This document shows, piece by piece, positions 1 to 6,045 of a DNA stretch of 17,396 nt. Each line of letters opens with the position of its first letter. The stretch's first letter is position 1. A model generated the notes under the pieces. That model was not told the origin of the DNA. It made no database searches and saw only the letters and a program-made list of their open reading frames with translations. Origin of the DNA: an uncultured Sphingobacteriales bacterium (GTDB lineage Bacteria; Bacteroidota; Bacteroidia; Chitinophagales; Chitinophagaceae); the NCBI GenBank assembly GCA_946479435.1, contig CAMLFX010000072.1:1-17396 (forward strand), in the 5' to 3' direction. A program made the translations under genes and the position numbers.

Positions 1-708
1 GATCTTGGGGAAATAGAATATGCGGCCGCATGGCAATTGCAGGAGGCGCTTTTACAAGAAGGTGTGCAGGAAAAAGCACGTTGGCAGAGTACACCTGAAA
101 ACCAGCGTGAAGAAGCCCCGAAAACTACCGATCATTTATTTTTTTGTGAGCATCCGCACGTGTACACATTGGGTAAAAGTGGCGATATGGGGAATTTACT
201 TGCCGACAACAATAAAATGGCTGAAATAAACGCCAGCTTTTATAAAACTAACAGGGGGGGTGATATTACCTACCACGGTCCCGGGCAAATTGTAGGCTAC
301 CCCGTGCTTGATCTTGAGCATTTCTTTACCGACCTGGGGCGCTATATGCGCAATCTGGAAGAAGTTATCATTCGTACATTAAAACATTACGGTATTGACG
401 CGGACAGGTTGCCAGGCTCAACAGGTGTTTGGCTGGACGCTGATATACCCGATAAAGCGAGAAAGATATGCGCTATGGGCGTAAGGTGTAGCCGCTGGAT
501 AACCATTCACGGTTTTGCACTGAATGTAAATACCCAAATGGAGTACTTTGATAATATTATACCCTGTGGAATAGCCGATAAAGAAGTTACCTCGCTGGAA
601 AAGGAGCTTGGCAGGCAAGTAGATATATATGAAGTAAAAGAAAAATTGAAAGAGGAGTTTGGCAAGATATTTTTAGCGGATATTATTACAGAAGTGGTAG
701 CACCCTAG
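1..708 (+). CDS. lipB: Octanoyltransferase LipB, 5' end cut by window edge
   Basis: LipB moves octanoyl groups from acyl carrier protein to lipoyl domains of dehydrogenase complexes and of glycine cleavage H protein, the first step of lipoate synthesis in the cytoplasm. The frame is open from base 1 and its first codons read DLGEIEYAAAWQLQE, which matches the usual LipB N-terminus, so the gene starts a few codons before the window. An internal TTG at 37 is not the real start. Visible family motifs are RGGDITYHGPGQ, the Lys-containing ARKICAMGVR (Lys codon at 463) and PCGI with the catalytic Cys codon at 565, followed by VTSL. Lys and Cys form the known catalytic pair of the family. The stop is TAG at 706. 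The next gene starts 38 bases on in the same direction. Family assignment is firm. Confidence 0.96.
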   Translation, partial: DLGEIEYAAAWQLQEALLQEGVQEKARWQSTPENQREEAPKTTDHLFFCEHPHVYTLGKSGDMGNLLADNNKMAEINASFYKTNRGGDITYHGPGQIVGYPVLDLEHFFTDLGRYMRNLEEVIIRTLKHYGIDADRLPGSTGVWLDADIPDKARKICAMGVRCSRWITIHGFALNVNTQMEYFDNIIPCGIADKEVTSLEKELGRQVDIYEVKEKLKEEFGKIFLADIITEVVAP

Positions 709-746
709 CAGACATGTAGTAATTTTTATTAATTTTAGTAACTGTC

Positions 747-1394
747 ATGATAAAAGCCGTACCTAACACAAATCCTAAAAATGCAATTACTTATCACTGG
801 GGCGATGACCATCTGTTGATAACCCTGGGTAACCGTACCCAAGCCCGCATAAAGATTTTGTTTTGGGCTGAATTTCTATTTACGACGGGCATGGCTACTA
901 TTTTTCTTAAAGAAGCATTCGATTTTACCGGCAGTATTTTAAAAACAGGTAGTGTTGTAGCCGCCGCTTTGCTTTATTTAGTTGCTTCTTACCGGTTTTT
1001 TTCAAGAATACTTTATACGGAAAAGATTTTTCTCGACCAGGAATCGATGACAATTGTACAGCGTACACCTTTTACCCTGGTTAACCGTAGCTATAAATGG
1101 GCAGATATCGGTCCTATACATTATGTGGGCAAAACTACTAAGACTGATCACCCGTTGAAGGGTAATTGCTATGATTATTTTGGTTTTGAAACGCAGGAAC
1201 GCCTGATACAAAACCTGCACCACGACGGTAATTTATACTTCAACCACCTGGGCTATCCTGTACGTTTTGGTAAATGTGTATATTCCTGGGATGCGGAAGA
1301 AATGATGCGCATGATGCAACTATATGCAGGTGCCAGCATAAAATTTGGCCCTGAATGGAAGGCAATGTTGCAGGAAATGGAATGGGATAATTAA
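747..1394 (+). CDS. Hypothetical two-helix inner membrane protein
   Basis: I do not recognise a named family. The 215-residue product has a polar N-terminus, two hydrophobic segments at about residues 36-54 and 66-82 that look like a membrane hairpin, and a soluble C-terminal part of about 130 residues rich in aromatic residues and strands. This resembles the general layout of small membrane proteins with a cytoplasmic PH-like beta domain, but that is a guess from shape only. It lies 38 bases after lipB in the same direction and may be cotranscribed with it. TAATTTTT and TAATTTTA just upstream are seven-of-eight matches to the Bacteroidota -7 element, too weak to call. Its TAA stop overlaps the stop of the convergent gene. 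Confidence 0.8.
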   Translation: MIKAVPNTNPKNAITYHWGDDHLLITLGNRTQARIKILFWAEFLFTTGMATIFLKEAFDFTGSILKTGSVVAAALLYLVASYRFFSRILYTEKIFLDQESMTIVQRTPFTLVNRSYKWADIGPIHYVGKTTKTDHPLKGNCYDYFGFETQERLIQNLHHDGNLYFNHLGYPVRFGKCVYSWDAEEMMRMMQLYAGASIKFGPEWKAMLQEMEWDN

Positions 1395-2176
1395 TAAATA
1401 GTTATAAACCCTGTTTCAATCTTTCTATCGTCTTTCAACAATTCGAATTGGAATAGCCCTTTTTGCTGAAAATTCCGCTTATCGATAATTATAGGTGAAT
1501 CTGTAACCCGCGGTATTTCAAACAATCTTTTCTTTTCCTGCGTCAAAAATACCACAGTGTATTTATGCTTGGTGACATCGGGCAATTCTATATTTACATG
1601 CCCTGTGAACGGGTTGGTAAAAACATACTGAGATTTGATGTAGTTGAATGAGGCTACATCTCCGCTTGCTGTGGGCAGGCTTAACTTAATAGAGGACAGA
1701 GCTTTAGAAACACTGTCTGTGCCAACGCCAGCACCTGTAATAACACTATGGCCGGATGTGTCCATTCTCATTTTAATGCCCACAGCCAGTTTCTGTAACG
1801 AATCATTGGGTGGTACTACTCCTTTTGAGAATATAGTGGCGCTATCTACAGATAGTTTAATACGATTGCTATTCCAGGAAAGGTCGGAATTGAAAACAAT
1901 ATACAAGCGATACCAGTTATTGCCGGGAACGGGGTGGCCATCGATAAAAGCTTGTTGGCCTTTTTTTAAATTTTTCACATAACCAACTGTAACATAATTA
2001 TACATGCTATCAGAAGAGCGTTGAACAGCTATCGATTTAATGCCTTCATATTGGTTAGTCCAGGTAAGTATGTTAATACCTTTTTCGGTACCGGCTAATA
2101 TATCGGGCAAGTTAGGTTGTGCGTAGCTGAATAATGAAAAGAATAATAATCCTAAGGTTAGTAGTATCCGCGACAT
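1391..2176 (-). CDS. Secreted protein with FN3-like domain and probable T9SS-type C-terminal domain
   Basis: The 261-residue product begins with a clear signal peptide (Arg at residue 3, hydrophobic core about 5-17, likely cut after SYA before Gln20). Residues about 27-110 have the strand pattern of a fibronectin type III-like domain (ILTWTNQ, IAVQRSSD, YRLYIVF). A linker rich in Ser, Thr and Gly follows. Residues about 183-261 have the rhythm of a sorting domain: TNPFTG opening, a middle strand with a charged turn, then GLFQFELLKDD and a final strand. The match to T9SS type A is looser than in the other secreted proteins here. It is transcribed towards the gene at 747-1394 and overlaps it by four bases. 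A TAGGTTTG promoter element sits four bases upstream of the start codon. Function is unknown; an extracellular or outer-surface location is inferred. Confidence 0.82.
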   Translation of the reverse strand: MSRILLTLGLLFFSLFSYAQPNLPDILAGTEKGINILTWTNQYEGIKSIAVQRSSDSMYNYVTVGYVKNLKKGQQAFIDGHPVPGNNWYRLYIVFNSDLSWNSNRIKLSVDSATIFSKGVVPPNDSLQKLAVGIKMRMDTSGHSVITGAGVGTDSVSKALSSIKLSLPTASGDVASFNYIKSQYVFTNPFTGHVNIELPDVTKHKYTVVFLTQEKKRLFEIPRVTDSPIIIDKRNFQQKGLFQFELLKDDRKIETGFITIY

Positions 2177-2180
2177 GCAT

Positions 2181-2188
2181 CAAACCTA
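2181..2188 (-). promoter_or_regulatory. Bacteroidota -7 promoter element (TAGGTTTG)
   Basis: On the minus strand the bases read TAGGTTTG, a perfect TAnnTTTG. Only four bases separate it from the ATG of the secreted protein gene ending at 2176, so the transcript would start at or right next to the start codon. I see no good TTG at the expected -33 distance, which lowers confidence. Confidence 0.5.
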
Positions 2189-2276
2189 CTGCAAAATTTA
2201 ATAACCTGAAAAATGGGATGGGAAGATTTTCTTTTCTCTAACATTTCACACCCTATCTCACACCTTTGCCGTGCTA

Positions 2277-2308
2277 TTTGTACAAACGACATTTTATCTT
2301 TAGGTTTG
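2277..2308 (+). promoter_or_regulatory. Bacteroidota promoter of the permease gene (TTTG - 20 bases - TAGGTTTG)
   Basis: A TTTG at 2277-2280 and a perfect -7 element TAGGTTTG at 2301-2308 are separated by 20 bases, the usual arrangement of the main sigma factor promoter in this phylum. Transcription should begin a few bases after 2308, giving a leader of about 15 bases before the ATG at 2329. This decides the start of the permease: an upstream TTG at 2266 in the same frame lies before the promoter and would not be in the mRNA. Confidence 0.7.
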
Positions 2309-2328
2309 AAAGCATTCTACTATCATAT

Positions 2329-3978
2329 ATGAGTTTATTTAAAAGAAAACCCTTAGAACTGTTATTTGCCGAGGCAACGGAATCGGAAAAAGGCCTTAAG
2401 AAAACATTAACTGCAAGGGCACTTGTAGCCCTGGGTGTAGGTGCTATTATTGGCGCGGGATTGTTTTCCATTACAGGTGGTGCCGCTGCTAATAACGCGG
2501 GGCCAGCTATAACTATATCATTTATTATAGCAGCAGTAGGGTGTGCGTTTGCCGGTTTATGCTATGCTGAGTTTGCTTCTATGATACCTATAGCGGGCAG
2601 CGCCTATACGTATTCTTTCGCTACTATGGGCGAATTTATAGCCTGGATAATAGGATGGGATCTTGTGCTGGAATATGCAGTGGGTGCCGCAACGGTATCG
2701 ATAAGCTGGTCGCGCTACCTGGTAAAATTCCTGGAGTATTTTGATATACATCTATCGCCGGCGTGGACCTTATCTCCGTTTGATGGGGGTATCATTAATC
2801 TACCTGCTGTATTTATTATAGTGCTTATGTCGCTGCTGCTAGTGAAGGGTACAAGAGAGTCGGCATTTGTAAATGGCATTATCGTAGTATTGAAAGTTGC
2901 AGTAGTGCTAATATTTATAGCACTAGGCTGGCAATATATTCACCCTGAAAACTATACGCCATATATACCACAGAATACCGGCACCTTTGGCGAATTTGGG
3001 TTTAGCGGTATTGTTCGTGCAGCGGCTATTGTGTTTTTTGCCTATATAGGTTTCGATGCTGTATCAACGGCTGCACAGGAAACTAAAAACCCCAAGCGGG
3101 ATATGCCTATAGGTATATTGTTGTCTTTAGCAATATGTACCGTGCTGTACATATTGTTTGCACACGTAATGACAGGTGTTGCGAGTTACCAAATGTTTGC
3201 CGGCAAAGATGGTATAGCACCTGTTGCCGTGGCTATAGATAATATGGGTACACGCGGGCCAGATGGTGTGGTGGTTCCCGACTACCCGTGGTTGAATAAG
3301 GCGATCATCCTGGCCATATTGGGTGGCTATTCTTCTGTTATTCTGGTGATGTTGATGGGGCAATCGCGCGTATTCTTCAGTATGAGTAAAGATGGTTTGC
3401 TGCCTAAAGTATTCTCTGATGTGCATCCTAAATTCCGTACTCCTGCAAAAAACAATTTCCTGTTCATGCTGTTTGTAAGCTTGTTTGCAGCATTTGTGCC
3501 AGCGCGCGTAGTAGGCGAAATGACGAGTATCGGTACTTTATTCGCATTTATATTGGTATGCATTGGTGTTATGGTAATGCGCCGTAAAATGCCCGATGCG
3601 CCACGTGCATTCCGTACGCCTTTGGTACCGTTGGTGCCTATTTTAGGTATTATTACCTGCCTGTTTATGATGGTCTTTCTGCCATTAGATACATGGATAC
3701 GGTTGATAGTATGGATGATGATAGGTTTTGACGTGTACCTATTCTATGGTATGCGCAATAGTTTGCTGAACAATGGGATTTTTACGCGCAAAAGCTTCCA
3801 GACAGTTGCCTTTTCAGGTATTGGTATGGTGGTAGTGCTGATGATAGTAGCCTTGTTACATCATAATGTAGCGCAAGCAGACGATGACACACTTTTCAAT
3901 TTCTCGATTGCTTTTTCTATACTGCATTTGCTTGTTTATATAGCAAGCGCTGTAAGGGGAAGAAAGCAAAACGTATAA
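2329..3978 (+). CDS. APC-superfamily amino acid permease (cationic amino acid transporter-like)
   Basis: The 549-residue inner membrane protein has about 12-14 hydrophobic segments. The N-terminal part carries family signatures: GAIIGAGLF in the first membrane helix, the unwound region that binds substrate carboxylates in APC proteins; then LCYAEFASMIP and AGSAYTYSFATMGEF; and IIGWDLVLEYAVGAA. AYIGFDAVSTAAQETKNP in the middle and QSRVFFSMSKDGLLP later are typical of the cationic amino acid transporter (CAT/YhdG-like) branch. It should import an amino acid by proton symport or exchange; the substrate cannot be read from the sequence. The ATG at 2329 is chosen over a TTG at 2266 because a promoter lies between them and the protein then starts MSLFKRKPLE, as in relatives. 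It appears to be a single-gene unit followed by a hairpin. Confidence 0.93.
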   Translation: MSLFKRKPLELLFAEATESEKGLKKTLTARALVALGVGAIIGAGLFSITGGAAANNAGPAITISFIIAAVGCAFAGLCYAEFASMIPIAGSAYTYSFATMGEFIAWIIGWDLVLEYAVGAATVSISWSRYLVKFLEYFDIHLSPAWTLSPFDGGIINLPAVFIIVLMSLLLVKGTRESAFVNGIIVVLKVAVVLIFIALGWQYIHPENYTPYIPQNTGTFGEFGFSGIVRAAAIVFFAYIGFDAVSTAAQETKNPKRDMPIGILLSLAICTVLYILFAHVMTGVASYQMFAGKDGIAPVAVAIDNMGTRGPDGVVVPDYPWLNKAIILAILGGYSSVILVMLMGQSRVFFSMSKDGLLPKVFSDVHPKFRTPAKNNFLFMLFVSLFAAFVPARVVGEMTSIGTLFAFILVCIGVMVMRRKMPDAPRAFRTPLVPLVPILGIITCLFMMVFLPLDTWIRLIVWMMIGFDVYLFYGMRNSLLNNGIFTRKSFQTVAFSGIGMVVVLMIVALLHHNVAQADDDTLFNFSIAFSILHLLVYIASAVRGRKQNV

Positions 3979-4005
3979 TATCCATTGCGATATTCGCATG
4001 TAAAT

Positions 4006-4038
4006 CTAAGCCCCTTTGCAAATTGTGGAGGGGCTTAG
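4006..4038 (+). terminator. GC-rich hairpin after the permease gene, possible terminator
   Basis: CTAAGCCCCT at 4006-4015 pairs perfectly with AGGGGCTTAG at 4029-4038. G-U and G-C pairs continue the stem inward to a loop of about five bases (AAATT). It lies 27 bases after the permease stop. No proper T-run follows (TATGTAATT), so it may end transcription weakly, protect the 3' end of the mRNA, or serve some other role. Confidence 0.5.
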
Positions 4039-4069
4039 TATGTAATTATTGGCTCGGTTTTATATAGTG

Positions 4070-4089
4070 GTAGTAATATAAAATACTAC
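4070..4089. repeat. Short inverted repeat just before a start codon
   Basis: GTAGTA (4070-4075) and TACTAC (4084-4089) flank an eight-base A/T spacer and end four bases before the ATG at 4094. It could be an operator half-site pair or a small mRNA hairpin near the start codon. Six-base arms in A/T-rich DNA can arise by chance. Confidence 0.25.
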
Positions 4090-4093
4090 GATC

Positions 4094-4333
4094 ATGAATC
4101 TAAAAAAAATAGACAATAAGACACTAAAAACCGCAGGTATTGTAGCTTTAGCAGCAGGATTACTGTATTACCCCGCAACAAGATTATATAAATACCTGAA
4201 AACAAAGCGTGCAGATAATAATGCCGATACTGAAGCAACCGGCATAAAGAGTTTCGCCCCTTCATATCGGGGCAAGCATAAACCACATCATCGTCATGCA
4301 CCACAAAGCAATCATAATGGTACGATTGCATAA
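4094..4333 (+). CDS. Small single-pass membrane protein with His-rich tail
   Basis: The 79-residue product has a lysine-rich start, one hydrophobic helix at about residues 13-29 (IVALAAGLLYYP), a basic stretch (LYKYLKTKR) and a polar tail with five histidines between residues 62 and 74 (GKHKPHHRHAPQSNHNG). The positive charge directly after the helix suggests that the tail is cytoplasmic. I do not recognise a family. It is probably real: the codon use and protein character look natural, it starts with ATG, it sits alone between two hairpins, and the opposite-strand frame makes no sensible protein. The His cluster could bind metal or nucleic acid phosphate, but that is speculation. Confidence 0.68.
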   Translation: MNLKKIDNKTLKTAGIVALAAGLLYYPATRLYKYLKTKRADNNADTEATGIKSFAPSYRGKHKPHHRHAPQSNHNGTIA

Positions 4334-4357
4334 AGTATAGCTAATATTATATTGTAT

Positions 4358-4390
4358 AACTGGCGCATAACATATTGTTGTGTGCCAGTT
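4358..4390 (+). terminator. Long hairpin after the small membrane protein gene
   Basis: AACTGGCGCATAAC (4358-4371) pairs with GTTGTGTGCCAGTT (4377-4390) over 14 positions, two of them G-U, with a five-base loop (ATATT). It starts 24 bases after the stop codon of the small gene and lies before the lpdA promoter. No T-run follows, so it may act as a factor-dependent terminator or an mRNA 3' stabiliser. As a folded element it is well supported; its role is inferred. Confidence 0.55.
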
Positions 4391-4437
4391 GCTATTTAGT
4401 ATGTTTCGATTGGCTACTCAAAACTGAAAAAAATGGG

Positions 4438-4445
4438 TACATTTG
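4438..4445 (+). promoter_or_regulatory. Bacteroidota -7 promoter element of lpdA (TACATTTG)
   Basis: TACATTTG is a perfect TAnnTTTG, 46 bases before the lpdA ATG, implying a leader of about 40 bases. The nearest upstream TTG (4410-4412) is 25 bases away, a little longer than the usual spacing, so the -33 part is uncertain. Confidence 0.5.
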
Positions 4446-4491
4446 TCCGGTTTTTATTACAACCGTTTAACTTTTTTAAAGCTAATATTAT

Positions 4492-5898
4492 ATGGCATAC
4501 GATGTTATCGTAGTAGGTAGTGGCCCCGGCGGATATGTTGCGGCTATACGTGCATCACAGTTAGGTTTTAAGACAGCGATAGTAGAACGTGAGAGCTTGG
4601 GTGGTATCTGTCTGAATTGGGGCTGTATCCCAACCAAAGCATTATTGAAATCGGCGCAGGTAATGGAATACATCAGCCATGCGCAGGACTACGGTATACA
4701 AGCCGGTGAATCGAAAGCCGATTTCGCAGCTGTTATTAAACGTAGCCGTGGCGTTGCCGATAAAATGAGTAAGGGTATCCAGTTCCTGATGAAAAAGAAC
4801 AAAATTGACGTTCTGGCAGGTATGGGTAAACTGAATACAAAAAAAGAAGTAGAAGTAACAGGTGCTGATGGTAAAACCACGGCTCACCAGGCAAAACATA
4901 TAATATTGGCAACAGGCGGCCGCGCCCGCCAACTACCCAATTTACCTATTGATGGCAAAAATATAATTGGTTACCGCGAAGCGATGTCTTTGCCTACTCA
5001 ACCTAAGTCAATGATCGTAGTGGGTTCAGGCGCTATAGGTGTTGAATTTGCATATTTCTATGCAAGCATGGGTACAAAAGTGACCATTGTTGAATTTATG
5101 CCACGCATAGTACCGGTTGAAGACGAAGATATATCGAAAGAACTGGAGAAAATATATAAGAAAAAAGGCATTGAGATAATGACCAATGCTTCGGTTGAAA
5201 AAGTAGAAACTTCGGGTAAAGGGGTAAAAGCTACGGTAAAAACTAAAGATGGTAATATTACACTTGAAGCTGATATAGTACTAAGTGCGGTAGGTGTGTC
5301 AACCAATATCGAAAACATTGGCCTGGAAGCACTGAACATAAAACTGGAAAAAGATAAAGTAGCAGTAGATAAATACTATAAAACAAATGTTGAAGGTATT
5401 TATGCGATAGGAGATATAGTGCCGGGCCAGGCTCTGGCGCATGTGGCAATGAAAGAAGCCGTGATATGTGTTGAAGCTATAGCTAATAAAGAAGGTAAAT
5501 ACCACCATACGCCTGAGCCATTGGATTATGGCAATGTGCCGGGTTGTACTTATTGCTCGCCTGAAATAGCTTCTGTAGGTATGACAGAAAAACAAGCTAA
5601 AGAAGCCGGTTACGAAATAAAAGTAGGTAAGTTCCCTTTCTCAGCATCGGGCAAAGCAAGTGCTGCAGGTGCTAATGAAGGTTTTGTAAAAGTGATCTTC
5701 GATGCTAAATATGGCGAATGGCTGGGTACGCACATGATAGGTGCTAACGTAACAGAAATAATTGCACAAACCGTGGCCAGCCGTAAACTGGAAACTACAT
5801 GGCAGGAGCAACTGGATACAATTTTCCCGCACCCTACAATGAGTGAGGCCGTAAAAGATGCTATAGAAGTAGCGCTAGGAGAAGCAATACACTTATAG
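4492..5898 (+). CDS. lpdA: Dihydrolipoyl dehydrogenase (E3 subunit)
   Basis: E3 is the FAD enzyme that reoxidises dihydrolipoamide in pyruvate and 2-oxoglutarate dehydrogenases and in glycine cleavage, passing electrons to NAD+. All key features are present in 468 residues, the normal length. There is an N-terminal FAD-binding VVGSGPGGYVAA, the redox disulfide in GGICLNWGCIPTK (Cys40 and Cys45), an NAD-binding GSGAIG at 178-183, the second FAD motif YAIGDIVPG, and a C-terminal dimer domain with HPTMSE (His447, Glu452), the active-site base pair. The CLNWGC spacing and HPT motif separate it from glutathione and mercuric reductases. No E1 or E2 gene is adjacent, so this is a free-standing E3 probably shared by several complexes. 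It has its own promoter element and a strong terminator. Confidence 0.97.
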   Translation: MAYDVIVVGSGPGGYVAAIRASQLGFKTAIVERESLGGICLNWGCIPTKALLKSAQVMEYISHAQDYGIQAGESKADFAAVIKRSRGVADKMSKGIQFLMKKNKIDVLAGMGKLNTKKEVEVTGADGKTTAHQAKHIILATGGRARQLPNLPIDGKNIIGYREAMSLPTQPKSMIVVGSGAIGVEFAYFYASMGTKVTIVEFMPRIVPVEDEDISKELEKIYKKKGIEIMTNASVEKVETSGKGVKATVKTKDGNITLEADIVLSAVGVSTNIENIGLEALNIKLEKDKVAVDKYYKTNVEGIYAIGDIVPGQALAHVAMKEAVICVEAIANKEGKYHHTPEPLDYGNVPGCTYCSPEIASVGMTEKQAKEAGYEIKVGKFPFSASGKASAAGANEGFVKVIFDAKYGEWLGTHMIGANVTEIIAQTVASRKLETTWQEQLDTIFPHPTMSEAVKDAIEVALGEAIHL

Positions 5899-5923
5899 TT
5901 AATTTATAACTTAATGGTTTATA

Positions 5924-5956
5924 AATAAAAGGCTACCAAATCGGTAGCCTTTTATT
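5924..5956 (+). terminator. Intrinsic terminator of lpdA
   Basis: A perfect 14-base-pair stem (5924-5937 with 5943-5956) has the GC core GGCTACC/GGTAGCC, a five-base loop and a TTTT tract on its 3' side. It lies 25 bases after the lpdA stop. The A-run on the 5' side makes it symmetric, so it would also work on the other strand, although no gene arrives from there. Confidence 0.9.
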
Positions 5957-6001
5957 ATTGGCGTTTAGGGATATTTTAATTTCAAATTAATACCATTTTT
6001 T

Positions 6002-6020
6002 TTAACATTACATATGTTAA
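6002..6020. repeat. Inverted repeat upstream of the first GEVED/FN3 gene, possible operator
   Basis: TTAACAT (6002-6008) and ATGTTAA (6014-6020) form perfect seven-base arms around TACAT, ending 25 bases before the ATG at 6046. The position fits a binding site for a dimeric regulator near the promoter. No TAnnTTTG element is visible for this gene, so an alternative sigma factor or activator is possible. The surrounding DNA is A/T-rich, so chance cannot be excluded. Confidence 0.35.
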
Positions 6021-6045
6021 CCTCGTGATATTTAAATAATAATTT

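Noticed and set aside
37..708. LipB starting at an internal TTG at position 37
   Set aside because: The frame is open back to base 1 and the codons before 37 read DLGEIEYAAAWQ, which belongs to the LipB N-terminus. The gene is cut by the window edge.
2266..2328. Longer permease starting at a TTG at 2266
   Set aside because: A complete promoter (2277-2308) lies inside this extension, and the extra residues do not resemble permease N-termini. The ATG at 2329 is preferred.
4092..4331. Open frame on the minus strand opposite the small membrane protein
   Set aside because: It is a same-length shadow of the plus-strand gene with no protein-like features, whereas the plus-strand product has a clean helix and basic flank.
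4492..5898. lpdA as a mercuric or glutathione reductase
   Set aside because: The CLNWGCIPTK active site, the HPTMSE end, the lack of a C-terminal Cys pair or N-terminal metal-binding domain, and the length all fit dihydrolipoyl dehydrogenase.
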